A stretch of 64,000 nt of DNA from Microbacterium rhizomatis (GCF_008710745.1 NZ_VYSA01000002.1:496001-560000); one strand, 5' to 3'. Positions 9,255-20,697 are shown, counted from the stretch's first letter. Notes: generated by a model not told the origin, from the letters alone. A program made the numbers and translations.

Positions 9255-10442
9255 TCAGCGCGCGCCGAGCAGGTGCTCTGTCGCGAGCTGCTGCAGCCGC
9301 ACGAAACCGAAGCCCTTGCCACCGAGGTATTCGTCGGGCTGGAAGTCCTCGAACGCCGAGCGATCGGCGAGGAAGTCGTCGTACGTCTCGCCCTCGTTCA
9401 GCGTCGGCACCGACAGCTCGGCGACCTTGGCGGCCTCGAGCGCCTCCTGCACCTCGGGGTCGACGCGGAACGCCGCGGCACGCTCCTTGAGCAGCAGGTA
9501 GGTGCGCATGTTGGCGGATGCCGATTCCCACACGCCCTTCTCGTCCTCGGTGCGGCTCGGCTTGTAGTCGAAGTGACGAGGACCGTCGTAGGCGGGCACG
9601 CCGCCGGGTCCGCCGTTCTCGAGCAGGTCGACGAGGGCGAACGCGTTGTGCAGGTCGCCGTGACCGAACACGAGGTCCTGGTCGTACTTGATGCCGCGCT
9701 GACCGTTGAGGTCGATGTGGAAGAGCTTGCCGTGGTAGAGCGCCTGGGCGATGCCGGCGGCGAAGTTCAGGCCCGCCATCTGCTCGTGACCGACCTCGGG
9801 GTTCACGCCCACGAGCTCGGGGCGCTCGAGCGAGTCGATGAAGGCGATCGCGTGGCCCAGGGTCGGCAGCAGGATGTCGCCGCGCGGCTCGTTGGGCTTG
9901 GGCTCGATCGCGAAGCGGATGTCGTAGCCCTTGTCGGTGACGTAATCGCCGAGCAGGTTCACGGCCTCGCGGTAGCGCTCGAGCGCCTGGCGGATGTCTT
10001 TCGCCGAGTCGTACTCCGCGCCTTCGCGCCCACCCCACATCACGAACGTCTTGGCACCGAGCTCTGCGCCCAGGTCGAGCTGGCGGAAGACCTTGCGCAG
10101 CGCGAACCGGCGCACAGCCCGATCGTTCGAGGTGAAGCCGCCGTCCTTGAAGACGGGGGCCGAGAAGAGGTTGGTCGTGACCATCGGGATGATCAGGCCG
10201 GTGTCGGCGAGGGCGCCCTTGAGTCGGTCGATCTGCGTCTGCCGCTCGGCGTCGGTCGAGCCGAAGGCGAAAAGGTCGTCGTCGTGGAACGTCAGGCCGT
10301 AGGCGCCGAGTTCCGCCAGCTTCTCGACGGCGTGCACGACGTCGAGCGGGGGGCGGGTCGGTCCACCGAACGGGTCGGTGCCGTTGTAGCCGACGGTCCA
10401 GAGTCCGAACGAGAATTTGTCTTCACGGGTGGGGGTGGCCAT
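9255..10442 (-). CDS. xylA: Xylose isomerase
   Basis: Isomerises D-xylose to D-xylulose. 395 residues, the actinobacterial (class I) length. Recognisable segments are [17 protein letters not shown] at the N-terminus, [12 protein letters not shown] with the catalytic His, [15 protein letters not shown], the metal-ligand motifs [12 protein letters not shown] and [16 protein letters not shown], and [19 protein letters not shown] 10442 is preceded by AAGGAGCACCCC, which decides against the longer frame. It is followed by xylB; the divergently arranged LacI regulator and ABC importer suggest xylose-type control. Confidence 0.97.
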   Translation of the reverse strand: MATPTREDKFSFGLWTVGYNGTDPFGGPTRPPLDVVHAVEKLAELGAYGLTFHDDDLFAFGSTDAERQTQIDRLKGALADTGLIIPMVTTNLFSAPVFKDGGFTSNDRAVRRFALRKVFRQLDLGAELGAKTFVMWGGREGAEYDSAKDIRQALERYREAVNLLGDYVTDKGYDIRFAIEPKPNEPRGDILLPTLGHAIAFIDSLERPELVGVNPEVGHEQMAGLNFAAGIAQALYHGKLFHIDLNGQRGIKYDQDLVFGHGDLHNAFALVDLLENGGPGGVPAYDGPRHFDYKPSRTEDEKGVWESASANMRTYLLLKERAAAFRVDPEVQEALEAAKVAELSVPTLNEGETYDDFLADRSAFEDFQPDEYLGGKGFGFVRLQQLATEHLLGAR

Positions 10443-10461
10443 GGGGTGCTCCTTCGCAGCT

Positions 10462-10502
10462 GTGCGTGACACGCACGAAATTGTTGCCAAACACAACCTA
10501 TA
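10462..10502 (-). promoter_or_regulatory. xylA promoter and operator-like elements
   Basis: On the minus strand a TATAGG -10-like hexamer (10497-10502) is followed by an imperfect palindrome, TTGTGTTTGGCAACAA (10481-10496), at the expected start of transcription. A perfect 15-base odd palindrome, GTGCGTGACACGCAC, lies at 10462-10476 in the leader. The first resembles ROK/XylR or LacI-type sites. The assignment is inference; I see no convincing -35. Confidence 0.4.
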
Positions 10503-10560
10503 CCTCCGGATGCCTCTGCGCCACCCTCACCGCGACGTCGATCCGCCACGATGCGGACAC

Positions 10561-11559
10561 TCAGACCCGTGGCCGCGCGGTGGTGGCTCGCGTGATCAGC
10601 CGCGTGGGCAACCGCCGGTGCGTGTGCTCGAGCGATTCACCGCGCATGAGCGTCGTGAGCATGCCCACCGCCGCCGCGCCCAGCCGCTGCATCGGCTGGC
10701 GGACGGTCGTGAGGGCAGGAAACGACTGGGATGCCTCGGGCACATCGTCGAATCCGACGACCGACAGGTCGCCGGGCACGTCGAGCCCGAACTCGGCCGC
10801 GACCTGCATGATCGCGAGCGCCGAGAGGTCGTTGGCGGCGAAGATCGCTGTGGGACGATCGGGGCGGGACAGCAGAGCGACGGCGGCCTCGCGAGCGATG
10901 TCCTGCTCGTACCTGCCGACGCCGATCAGGCTCTGATCGACGGGCAGTCCCGCATCGGAGAGCGCACTGCGGTACCCGGCGTCGCGGGCGATGCTCGAAC
11001 GCAGGTCCGGGCGCCCGGCGATGTAGCCGATGCGCACGTGCCCGAGCCCGATCAGGTAGGCCACCGCCTCTCGCGCTCCCCCGAAGCTGTCCGACTCGAC
11101 GGTCGGCAGATCGGCGGGCCCCGTGTGGGGGTCGATCGCGACGATCGGAACCTCGGACACGGCGTTCACGACGGTGGGGGTGACCATGATGACCCCGTCG
11201 ATGAGCGTGCCGCTGAGACGGCTCAACGATCGCCGCTCCCAGCCCGCCGTATCGCCGTGCCGCGACCCGCTGTAGGCCAGCAGGTCATAGGACTGACCGT
11301 GGAGCGCCGTGCTGACGCCCTTCAGGATCTCGGTGCTGAAGGGCTCGAAGTCGGCGACGAGCACGCCGATCACGCCGGTCCGCGATGCGCGCATGCTGCT
11401 GGCGATGAGGCTGGACTCGTACCCGAGTTCGTGCACGACCTGCATGACGCGATCGAGGGTCGCGCCCGACACCCCGTACCTGCCGTTCACCGCTTTCGAG
11501 ACCGTCGAGACCGACACCCCGGCCGCCCTCGCCACGTCGTGAATCGTCGCTCGCCCCAT
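10561..11559 (-). CDS. LacI-family transcriptional regulator (xylose/xyloside locus)
   Basis: 332 residues. An N-terminal LacI helix-turn-helix with hinge (TIHDVARAAGVSVSTVSK, then AVNGRYGVS) is followed by a periplasmic-binding-like sensor domain ending in GFDDVPEASQSFPALTTVRQP. It is divergent from the sugar ABC importer and downstream-oriented to xylA, so it most likely represses the importer operon, itself, or both, and responds to a sugar. ATG 11559 is chosen; GTG 11565 would add two residues. Neither has a good ribosome site, so a leaderless message is possible. Confidence 0.9.
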   Translation of the reverse strand: MGRATIHDVARAAGVSVSTVSKAVNGRYGVSGATLDRVMQVVHELGYESSLIASSMRASRTGVIGVLVADFEPFSTEILKGVSTALHGQSYDLLAYSGSRHGDTAGWERRSLSRLSGTLIDGVIMVTPTVVNAVSEVPIVAIDPHTGPADLPTVESDSFGGAREAVAYLIGLGHVRIGYIAGRPDLRSSIARDAGYRSALSDAGLPVDQSLIGVGRYEQDIAREAAVALLSRPDRPTAIFAANDLSALAIMQVAAEFGLDVPGDLSVVGFDDVPEASQSFPALTTVRQPMQRLGAAAVGMLTTLMRGESLEHTHRRLPTRLITRATTARPRV

Positions 11560-11583
11560 GGACACCAGATGCTAGCGCGATGG

Positions 11584-11608
11584 AAACCGTTTTCGAAAAC
11601 GTTTGACA
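11584..11608 (+). promoter_or_regulatory. LacI-type operator overlapping the ABC-importer promoter
   Basis: A near-perfect palindrome around a central CG, core CGTTTTCGAAAACG (11588-11601) with matching AA/TT flanks, is typical of LacI-family sites. It runs directly into TTGACA (11603-11608), a perfect -35 for the rightward importer operon. A -10 is less clear (TGTAAC or TAACGC around 11623-11630). Binding here would block the importer and could also autoregulate the leftward LacI gene. Confidence 0.7.
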
Positions 11609-11767
11609 CACTTTGGTCGTCCTGTAACGCTTTTGCCGTTCGGCCCGGAATCCGGACGGGATGTCGTCGGCGCAGCGAGGCGCACCAGCTTCGACCACAG
11701 CATCCAGAGCAACTGTCAGACCCTCGATGGCCGAGGCGTCCACTCAACGAAGAGGAACAGGAATCAC

Positions 11768-13057
11768 ATGAATGCGAAGAAGTTTCTGACGGGATCGGCG
11801 GTCATCGCTCTCAGCGCGCTCGCTCTGACCGCCTGCAGCGGCGGCGGATCGGGGGATGCCAGTGGCGGCGTCGTCGAGATGTCGCTGTGGCAGAACTCCA
11901 CCACCGGCGCAGGTCAGCAGTTCTGGAAGGACGCCGTCGCGGCCTTCGAGAAGGACAACCCCAACGTGAAGATCACGATCCAGTCCATCCAGAACGAAGA
12001 CATGGACGGCAAGCTCCAGACCGCCCTCAACTCGGGCGACGCGCCCGACATCTTCCTGCAGCGCGGCGGCGGCAAGATGGCCGCGATGGTCAAGGCGGGC
12101 CAGCTGAAGGATCTGAGCGACTCGATCGACTCCACGATCAAGGAGCAGATCCCGGACGGGTCGTTCAAGGCCGAGACCTACCAGGACAAGGTGTGGGCGA
12201 TGCCCCTCGCCGTCCTGCCGAGCGGGTTCTGGTACAGCTCCGACCTGTTCACGGCCGCCGGTGTGACGCAGGCACCCACGACGGTGACCGAGCTCCAGGC
12301 GGACGTGGCCAAGATCAAGGCCACGGGCGTCGCCCCCATCGCGCTCGGCGCGAAGGACGCATGGCCCGCCGCGCACTGGTACTACAACTTCGCGCTCCGC
12401 GAGTGCAGCCCGGCGACCATCGAGTCCACCGCCGACTCGCTCGACTTCAGTGACGCGTGCTGGACGAAGGCCGCACAGGACCTGCAGGACTTCGCGGCGA
12501 CCGAGCCCTTCAACGACGGCTTCCTGACGACATCCGCGCAGCAGGGTGCCGGCAGCTCTGCAGGGCTCGTCGCCAACCACCAGGCCTCGATGGAGCTCAT
12601 GGGCGCGTGGGACCCGGGCGTGATCGCCTCGCTCACCCCCGACGAGAAGCCCCTCGCCGACCTCGCCTGGTTCCCCTTCCCCGAGCTCTCCGGCGGTCAA
12701 GGCGAGCCCGGCTCCATGATGGGCGGCGTCGACGGCTACTCGTGCTCGGTGAACGCGCCGAAGGAGTGCGTCGACTTCCTCAACTTCGTCGCCTCGGCCG
12801 ACCAGCAGGTCGCCTACTACAAGGCCTTCAGCGCACCGCCGGTCAACACCGTCGCGCAGAAGTCGGTCACCGAGCCTTACCTCCAGCAGGTGCTGGAGGC
12901 CTACAACAAGGCGCCGTTCGTGTCGCAGTGGCTCGATACGGTCCTCGGCCAGAACGTCGGGAATGCGCTGAACGTCGCCGTCGTCGACATGCTCGCCGGC
13001 AAGAGCGACCCGGAGCAGTTCATCCAGGCGGTCAACGACGCAGCCAAGAAGGCCTAG
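11768..13057 (+). CDS. Sugar ABC transporter substrate-binding lipoprotein
   Basis: 429 residues. A signal peptide with lipobox LTAC (residues about 17-20) is followed by a Ser/Gly linker and a family 1 extracellular solute-binding domain (VVEMSLWQNS, NVKITIQSIQNEDMDGKLQTA, GDAPDIFLQRGGGKMAAM). It captures an oligosaccharide at the outer face of the membrane and passes it to the two permeases encoded next. ATG 11768 follows AGAGGAACAGGAATCAC. No ATPase gene is in the operon, so a shared MsiK-like ATPase elsewhere is inferred. Confidence 0.94.
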   Translation: MNAKKFLTGSAVIALSALALTACSGGGSGDASGGVVEMSLWQNSTTGAGQQFWKDAVAAFEKDNPNVKITIQSIQNEDMDGKLQTALNSGDAPDIFLQRGGGKMAAMVKAGQLKDLSDSIDSTIKEQIPDGSFKAETYQDKVWAMPLAVLPSGFWYSSDLFTAAGVTQAPTTVTELQADVAKIKATGVAPIALGAKDAWPAAHWYYNFALRECSPATIESTADSLDFSDACWTKAAQDLQDFAATEPFNDGFLTTSAQQGAGSSAGLVANHQASMELMGAWDPGVIASLTPDEKPLADLAWFPFPELSGGQGEPGSMMGGVDGYSCSVNAPKECVDFLNFVASADQQVAYYKAFSAPPVNTVAQKSVTEPYLQQVLEAYNKAPFVSQWLDTVLGQNVGNALNVAVVDMLAGKSDPEQFIQAVNDAAKKA

Positions 13058-13063
13058 CGCGTC

Positions 13064-14089
13064 ATGACCATTCGCGAGACGCAGGCCACGGACACCGCGG
13101 CGCAGGCCGATCTCGCGCAGCACGACGGGGGCGGCGCCATGCCGCCCCCGTCCGCGCGGCGCCGCTCCCGATCATGGGGCTTCGGCTGGACCGGCCGGCT
13201 CGAGATCGCCCTGCTCGTCGGCCCCGCCGTCATCTTCTTCGTCGGCTTCGTGATCTTCCCCGTGCTGATGGCCGCCTACTACGGCTTCTTCAGCTGGCAG
13301 GGGTACGGCCCCGCGACGGACTTCGTCGGCCTCAAGAACTACATCACGATCCTCACCGACCCCACCTTCCTCGACGCGCTCGGGCACAACGGCTTCATCG
13401 TCGTGTTCTCCATCGTCCTGCAGGGGCCGGTCGCGATCTTCCTGGCTCTTCTCCTGAACCGCCGGATGCGCGGCCAGTCGGTGATCCGGGTGCTGATCTT
13501 CGTGCCCTACGTGATCTCCGAGGTCGTCGTCGGCACGGGGTGGAGCCTCATGCTGCAGACGGACGGCGCGCTGAACGGACTGCTCGAGAAGATCGGGCTC
13601 GGCAACCTCGCGCACGACTGGCTCTCTGATCCGAACATCGCCATCTGGACCCTGATGGTCATCCTCACCTGGAAGTACGTCGGGTTCGCCGTCATCCTCT
13701 TCCTCGCCGGTCTCCAGGGCATTCCCCAGGAGCTGTACGAGGCGGCTGCGCTCGACGGCGCGTCCTACTGGCAGACGCAGCGGCGCATCACCCTTCCGCT
13801 GCTGGCCCCGACGCTGCGCATCTGGGCGTTCCTCTCGGTGATCGGAGCCCTTCAGCTGTTCGATCTCGTCTACATCATCTGGGGCCAGTACGTGGCTTCC
13901 ACGGCCGGTACCTCGACGATGGCCACGTACATGGTCGTCAACGGTCGCAATGCCGGCAACTACGGCTACGGGAATGCGGTCGCCGTGGTCATCTTCCTCA
14001 TCTCGCTCGTCATCGCGCTGCTCTACCAGCGCTTCGTGCTGCGCCGTGATACGGCCGGCGCACTCACCGAAAGGGTCAAGGTCCGATGA
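13064..14089 (+). CDS. Sugar ABC transporter permease (MalF/UgpA type)
   Basis: 341 residues with a Pro/Ser/Arg-rich cytoplasmic N-terminus (1-45) followed by six membrane segments. The EAA loop that docks on the ATPase is EAAALDGASYWQTQRRITLP. It is one half of the channel for the solute captured by the preceding lipoprotein, starts 6 nt after that gene and overlaps the second permease by 4 nt. Confidence 0.94.
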   Translation: MTIRETQATDTAAQADLAQHDGGGAMPPPSARRRSRSWGFGWTGRLEIALLVGPAVIFFVGFVIFPVLMAAYYGFFSWQGYGPATDFVGLKNYITILTDPTFLDALGHNGFIVVFSIVLQGPVAIFLALLLNRRMRGQSVIRVLIFVPYVISEVVVGTGWSLMLQTDGALNGLLEKIGLGNLAHDWLSDPNIAIWTLMVILTWKYVGFAVILFLAGLQGIPQELYEAAALDGASYWQTQRRITLPLLAPTLRIWAFLSVIGALQLFDLVYIIWGQYVASTAGTSTMATYMVVNGRNAGNYGYGNAVAVVIFLISLVIALLYQRFVLRRDTAGALTERVKVR

Positions 14090-14970
14090 CCGCGATCGCC
14101 GCAGCAACCGCCCCCACGCCTCCGCGCACCCGACGTCGCGACCGCACCGAGAAGCTGCCGTGGGGCAATCCCTCGGTCTACTTCATCGCGCTGATCGTCA
14201 TCGCCCTGATGCTCGCCCCCGTCTTCTACATCATCATCGGAGGCTTCCGCAGCAACTCCCAGATCACCGTCGACCCATCGGGCATGCCCGACCCGTGGAA
14301 CCTCGAGAACTATCTGAGCGTGCTGACGGGCTCGACCTTCTGGACCGAGGTGCTCAACTCGACGATCGCGGCGCTCGCCACGACCGCGGGTGTCGTGCTG
14401 ATGGGGCTCATGGCGAGCTACGTGATCGCGCGCTACCAGTTCCGCGGGCGGGGCGTGCTGTACGCCCTGTTCGCCGCCGGCCTAATGTTCCCCATCACCG
14501 TCGCGATCACGCCCCTTTACATCGTCGTGCGCAACCTGGGGCTCATGAACTCGCTCGCGGGCGTCATCCTGCCCCAGATCGCCTTCGCCCTGCCGACCAC
14601 GATCATCATCCTCGTGCCGTTCCTCCGCGCCATCCCCGACGAGATCCAGGAGGCGGCGTTCATCGACGGGCTGGGACGCCTGGGCTTCTTCTGGCGGATG
14701 GTCCTGCGGCTCTCGCTTCCCGGAGTGATCACCGTGGGCATCCTGGCCTTCATCGGCAGCTGGAACAGCTACCTTCTTCCCCTGTTCATCCTGAACAACG
14801 AGGCGACCTACACCCTCCCTCTGGGCGTGCAGGCCTTCTCGTCGCAGTACTCGGTCGACACCGCGAAGGTGCTCGCGTTCACGTCGCTGTCGATGATCCC
14901 CGCGCTGGTGTTCTTCAGCCTCTTCGAGCGCCGGATCGTCGGCGGCCTGACGGGGGCGGTGAAGGGATGA
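14086..14970 (+). CDS. Sugar ABC transporter permease (MalG/UgpE type)
   Basis: 294 residues, six membrane segments, EAA loop EAAFIDGLGRLGFFWRMVLR. It pairs with the upstream permease to form the importer. ATGA overlaps on both sides (with the first permease and with the GH3 gene) show tight translational coupling, which links transport with intracellular hydrolysis of the imported glycoside. Confidence 0.94.
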   Translation: MTAIAAATAPTPPRTRRRDRTEKLPWGNPSVYFIALIVIALMLAPVFYIIIGGFRSNSQITVDPSGMPDPWNLENYLSVLTGSTFWTEVLNSTIAALATTAGVVLMGLMASYVIARYQFRGRGVLYALFAAGLMFPITVAITPLYIVVRNLGLMNSLAGVILPQIAFALPTTIIILVPFLRAIPDEIQEAAFIDGLGRLGFFWRMVLRLSLPGVITVGILAFIGSWNSYLLPLFILNNEATYTLPLGVQAFSSQYSVDTAKVLAFTSLSMIPALVFFSLFERRIVGGLTGAVKG

Positions 14971-17261
14971 CCCTCGAGCACGACATCGCGGCGTCTGCGC
15001 GCGTGCGCGACCTGCTGGCAGACATGACGCTCGATGAGAAGCTCGCCCAGCTCGTCGGGTTCTGGGTCGACCAGGGCGATGAGCTCGTGGCCCCGATGGC
15101 CGGCGAGATGGCGACTTCCACCCGCTACGAAGAAGCCACGGCGCACGGTCTCGGGCACCTCACCCGCGTGTACGGCACGCGTCCGGTCGATCCGATCGAA
15201 CGTGCCGAGTGGCTGTGGTCCGCGCAGCGGACACTGCAGACCGAGACACGCCTGGGCATCCCCGCGATCGTCCACGAGGAGTGCCTGACCGGGCTCGCCG
15301 CGTGGCAGGCGGCCACCTTCCCGACGCCGCTCGCGTGGGGCGCGGCCTTCGATCCCGAGCTCGTCGCCGAGATGGGCCGGCTCATCGGTGCGTCGATGCG
15401 AGAGCTCGGCATCCACCAGGGGCTCGCGCCCGTGCTCGATGTCATCCGCGATCCGAGGTGGGGTCGGGTGGACGAGTGCATCGCCGAGGACCCCTACGTC
15501 GTGGGCACGATCGGCACGGCCTATGTGCGGGGACTCCAGCAGTCGGGGGTCATCGCGACCCTCAAGCACTTCGTCGGCTATTCGGCCTCGCAGGCCGGGC
15601 GCAACCACGCGCCTGTGCACGCCGGGCCGCGTGAGATCGCCGATGTGCTCCTTCCGCCGTTCGAGATGGCGGTGCGCGACGGTGGCGCACGGTCCGTCAT
15701 GAACTCGTACGCCGAGATCGACGGGATGCCGGTGGCCGGCACACCCGCATACCTCACCGACATCCTCCGAGACGCCTGGGGTTTCGACGGGGTCGTGGTG
15801 TCGGACTACTTCTCGGTCGCCTTCCTGCACACGATGCACGCCGTCGCCGCAGACCGCGCCGCCGCGGCCGAACTCGCGCTCACGGCCGGCATCGACGTCG
15901 AGCTTCCAAGCGGTGACGCCTTTCCCGCTCTCGCGGCGCGGGTCCGCGACGGACTCGTCGACGAGTCGCTCGTCGACCGGGCTGTGCTCCGCGTGCTGGC
16001 GCAGAAAGAGCAGCTGGGCCTGCTGGATGCCGACTTCACCACGCCCCCTCGCGCCGTCGACCTCGACTCGCCCGCGCACCGCGCTCTCGCGGGGACGCTC
16101 GCGGCCGAGTCGATCGTGCTGCTCTCCAACGACGGCACGCTCCCCCTCCGCCCCGACACGCAGACCATCGCGGTGATCGGCCCGAACGCCGACTCGCCAC
16201 ACGCTCTGATGGGGTGCTATTCGTTCGCGAACCACGTGCTGGCGCTGCATCCGGGCGTGCCCCTCGGCTTCGAGATCCCGTCGATCACCGAGGCCGTCCG
16301 TGCCGAGCATCCGTCCGCACGCATCCTCACCGCGCTCGGCTGCGAAGTCGAGGGCACCGACCGCTCGGGCATCGCGGAGGCGGTCGATGCGGCACGGCAG
16401 GCGGATGTCGCGATCGTCGTCGTCGGAGACCGCGCGGGCCTGTTCGGCCGCGGCACCGTGGGCGAGGGCAACGACGTCGAAGACCTCGAGCTGCCCGGCG
16501 TGCAGCGCGAACTCGTCGAGGCGATCGTCGCGACCGGAACCCCCGTCGTGCTGGTCGTGCTGTCGGGTCGTCCGTACGCGATCGGCTGGGCGCTGGACGG
16601 CCCTGGCGCCGTCGCGGCCGCCCTGCAGACCTTCTTCCCCGGAGAAGAGGGCGGCCCGGCGCTCGCGGGCATCATCTCGGGGCGGATCGAGCCGTCGGGC
16701 CACCTGCCCGTCTCCCTCCCCCGGTCGGCGGGTGCCCAGCCGTACTCGTACCTGCATCCGCTGCTGGGCGGACCCACCGAGATCACGAGCGCCGACAGCA
16801 CTCCCGTGCGCCCCTTCGGTCACGGTCTGACGTACACGTCATTCGCGCGGACCGATCTGACCGCCGATGCGGCAGTGCCCGCCGGTGCCGCGGCGATCGT
16901 CAGCGTCACCGTGCGCAACACCGGCGAGCGCGCGGGCATCGATCTCGTGCAGCTCTATGCGCACGACGTGTACGCGAGCGTCACGCGGCCGGTGGCGCAG
17001 CTCCTGGCCTACCAGCGCGTCGCGCTCGAGCCCGGCGAATCGGCCACCGTGACGTTCGACGTGCCCACGACTCGGCTCGCGTTCACGGACTCTGCCGGGG
17101 ACCGGATCGTCGAGCCGGGATCGGTAGCGCTCTGGGTCGGTCCGTCCTGCGATGTCCGCGAGACGGAGGCGACACTCGAGCTCACCGGCGCTGTGCACAC
17201 CGTGACGGCAGCGGATGCGCGACTGTGCACCTCGCGGGTGGCCCGAGGCGTCAGGGTCTGA
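14967..17261 (+). CDS. Glycoside hydrolase family 3 beta-glycosidase
   Basis: 764 residues without a signal peptide, so a cytoplasmic enzyme acting on imported oligosaccharides. The GH3 N-terminal barrel shows DKLAQLVGFW, an ATLKHFVGYSAS segment and the nucleophile motif GVVVSDYFSV. The second alpha/beta domain carries AESIVLLSNDGTLPL, and the C-terminus is a fibronectin-III-like domain (GIDLVQLYAHDVYAS). GH3 enzymes with this layout are beta-glucosidases or beta-xylosidases; the xylAB neighbourhood favours beta-xylosidase, but that is inference. ATG 14967 overlaps the permease stop. Confidence 0.92.
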   Translation: MTLEHDIAASARVRDLLADMTLDEKLAQLVGFWVDQGDELVAPMAGEMATSTRYEEATAHGLGHLTRVYGTRPVDPIERAEWLWSAQRTLQTETRLGIPAIVHEECLTGLAAWQAATFPTPLAWGAAFDPELVAEMGRLIGASMRELGIHQGLAPVLDVIRDPRWGRVDECIAEDPYVVGTIGTAYVRGLQQSGVIATLKHFVGYSASQAGRNHAPVHAGPREIADVLLPPFEMAVRDGGARSVMNSYAEIDGMPVAGTPAYLTDILRDAWGFDGVVVSDYFSVAFLHTMHAVAADRAAAAELALTAGIDVELPSGDAFPALAARVRDGLVDESLVDRAVLRVLAQKEQLGLLDADFTTPPRAVDLDSPAHRALAGTLAAESIVLLSNDGTLPLRPDTQTIAVIGPNADSPHALMGCYSFANHVLALHPGVPLGFEIPSITEAVRAEHPSARILTALGCEVEGTDRSGIAEAVDAARQADVAIVVVGDRAGLFGRGTVGEGNDVEDLELPGVQRELVEAIVATGTPVVLVVLSGRPYAIGWALDGPGAVAAALQTFFPGEEGGPALAGIISGRIEPSGHLPVSLPRSAGAQPYSYLHPLLGGPTEITSADSTPVRPFGHGLTYTSFARTDLTADAAVPAGAAAIVSVTVRNTGERAGIDLVQLYAHDVYASVTRPVAQLLAYQRVALEPGESATVTFDVPTTRLAFTDSAGDRIVEPGSVALWVGPSCDVRETEATLELTGAVHTVTAADARLCTSRVARGVRV

Positions 17262-17306
17262 CCCCGATTCTGAATGGCTCCGGTCTGAATGGCTCCCGCT
17301 CGGACC

Positions 17307-17326
17307 GCTCGCCTGAGGCTGCGTCC

Positions 17327-17336
<10 letters not shown>
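17307..17336. terminator. Bidirectional hairpin between GH3 and GH51 genes
   Basis: Perfect 12-bp stem GCTCGCCTGAGG / CCTCAGGCGAGC with a 6-nt loop (17319-17324). It lies between two convergent genes and overlaps the last codons of the GH51 gene. Just upstream, a 13-nt direct repeat TCTGAATGGCTCC occurs at 17269 and 17284. There is no strong T-tract, as is common in actinobacteria. Confidence 0.7.
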
Positions 17337-18840
<1,504 letters not shown>

Positions 18841-18844
<4 letters not shown>

Positions 18845-19929
18845 TGTCTGTTCCAATCCTCGAAGGACGTGAGCGGCACGAGCGAGGGGCGCTCGGCCGT
18901 GGTGCCCAGGCTGAGCCGGCCGCCTTCGCGGGCTGATGCCAGGAGCGCGGTCATGATCTCGAGCACGTGCAGCGCCACACCGCCCGAGGCCCGCCCCTCG
19001 CCGTCGCGAAGGAAGTCGATCACTCCGATGCCGCGGCCCGCACGCTCGTAGCCGGCGCTGGGTGCGAGCGTCGACCATTCCTGCTCGCCGTGCTTCCGAA
19101 GGCGCACGTCGCCGTCGAACATGTTGGGGTCGGGCACGCTCAGCGTGCCCGACTCGCCGTGGACCTCGATCGGCGCCGCCGTGGTGCCCACCGCATCGAA
19201 GCTGAACGTCACGGTCGACAGGGCTCCCCCGGCGTGCTCGAGGACACCCGTCACATGGGTGTCGACCTCGACGGGGATCACCTCGCCCGCGCGAGGGCCC
19301 GAGCCGATCACCCGTGTGTCGCGCAGCCGCGACGAGGCTCCCGTGACGCGGACCACGGGTCCGAGCATCTGGACGAGCGATGTGAGGTAGTAGGGCCCCA
19401 TGTCCAGGAGCGGTCCGCCGCCCGTGCGGTAGTAGAAGTCCGGATGCGGGTGCCACGCCTCGTGCCCGGCAGAGACCCACGTCGCGGTCGCCGCCACCGG
19501 TCGGCCGATCCACCCGGCGTCGACCGCGGCGCGCGCGGTCTGGATGCCGGTGCCCAGCACCGTGTCGGGTGCACAGCCGATCCAGGCGGTGCCCGCGGCA
19601 TCCGTCACCGACCGCGCCTCCGCGAAGGTCGCCGCCAGCGGCTTCTCGCCGTACACGTTCTTCCCCTGGGCCAGCGCGGCGAGCGCGACCTCCCCGTGCG
19701 CAGAGGGGATCGTGAGATTGATGACGGTCTGCACGCGCGGGTCGGCGACGAGGTCGGCGAGGGTGAGGGCCCGGCACCCCGGAATGCCGTCGGCGACCGA
19801 GGCCGCACGCGCGGCGTCGAGATCGGCGGCCGCGACGATGCGCACGTCGGGATGCGCGGCGAGGGTGCTCAGGTACTGGCTCGAGATGACGCCGAGGCCG
19901 ACGATTCCTATGCCGTGCGGCTCGCCCAC
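18841..19929 (-). CDS. Gfo/Idh/MocA-family sugar oxidoreductase
   Basis: 362 residues. The Rossmann N-terminus GIGIVGLGVISSQYL binds NAD(P), and the catalytic-lysine motif appears as YGEKPLAATF. The C-terminal alpha/beta substrate domain includes GGGPLLDMGPYYLTSLVQML. It acts on an unidentified sugar or sugar acid, probably one released by the adjacent GH51 enzyme. GTG 19929 is preceded by AAAGGGGAATGCT, a strong ribosome site, and lies inside the end of the ThuA gene (21-nt overlap). Confidence 0.88.
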
Positions 19930-20612
19930 AGCATTCCCCTTTCGATGATGGTGCGAACATTCGGGTCGCGCAGGACGTCGAGGCTGTGGCCGGGGGTCGC
20001 GACGAAGACGCGCCCCGCTCCCCAGAGGCGCGTCCAGACGACAGGCGACGTGATCGGCCGGTGCCACGGGTGATAGGGCTGGACGGGATGCGTGGTCGTC
20101 GCCAGCACGTCGTTGAGATCGTCGTGCAGCACCCAGTACTGCTCGGTGCGCAGCGTGAAGCCCTCGATGCCCGCCATGATGTCGTGCGAGCGACCGAGGT
20201 CGGTGAGCTCGACGGTGTGGGTCAGGAAGTTGTCGGTCTCGTCTCCCGCGCGCTGATCGGGATGCTTCGACGGATGCGTCGCGAACTGCCCGCCGATCAG
20301 CTGCAGGTAGTCGGACTCGTTGCGGTACGAGTCGGCGATGCCGCCGTGCCACCCGGCGAGTCCCGTACCGCGCTCGACCGCGGCGCGCAGCCCGACGAGC
20401 GCCTCGCGCGAGATCTGGGACATGGTGACGGACTGGACGACCAGATCGGTGGCGCCCATCGCCTCCTCGTCGGCGTACACCTCATTGGACTCCTCGATGC
20501 GGACATCGAAGCCCTGTCCCTTCAGGAACGGGACGAACAGGTCGGTCGCCTCGACCGGGCGATGCCCGTCCCATCCGCCGCGCACGACGAGGGCCTTGCG
20601 AAGCGCGGTCAT
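19908..20612 (-). CDS. ThuA-like domain protein
   Basis: 234 residues with a glutamine-amidotransferase-like fold: ALVVRGGWDGHRPVEATDLF, GLAGWHGGIADSYR and VVWTRLWGAGRVFVATPGHS. ThuA proteins are linked to sugar utilisation together with Gfo/Idh/MocA oxidoreductases, which is exactly the neighbour here; the chemistry is not settled. ATG 20612 is preceded by GAAGGAGACCCG. It is the first gene of the operon read from the divergent promoter near 20.65 kb. Confidence 0.85.
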   Translation of the reverse strand: MTALRKALVVRGGWDGHRPVEATDLFVPFLKGQGFDVRIEESNEVYADEEAMGATDLVVQSVTMSQISREALVGLRAAVERGTGLAGWHGGIADSYRNESDYLQLIGGQFATHPSKHPDQRAGDETDNFLTHTVELTDLGRSHDIMAGIEGFTLRTEQYWVLHDDLNDVLATTTHPVQPYHPWHRPITSPVVWTRLWGAGRVFVATPGHSLDVLRDPNVRTIIERGMLWASRTA

Positions 20613-20679
20613 CGGGTCTCCTTCGACGGGGTGCGTGCCACGGCAACGATGCCAGTCGGGGGTGGTGGAGAGCGAGGAA

Positions 20680-20689
20680 TTTGCGCAAA
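20680..20689. promoter_or_regulatory. LacI-type operator in the divergent ThuA/LacI gap
   Basis: TTTGCGCAAA, a perfect 10-bp palindrome around a central CG, lies 8 nt before the LacI start codon and 67 nt from the ThuA start. This is the core form of LacI-family operators, so the second LacI regulator probably controls itself and the arabinoside operon from here. Confidence 0.55.
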
Positions 20690-20697
20690 ATAGGACG

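Noticed and set aside
13950..14966. Extended N-terminus of the GH3 frame
   Set aside because: The extra residues overlap the permease gene in another frame and are low-complexity; the ATGA junction at 14967 fits better.
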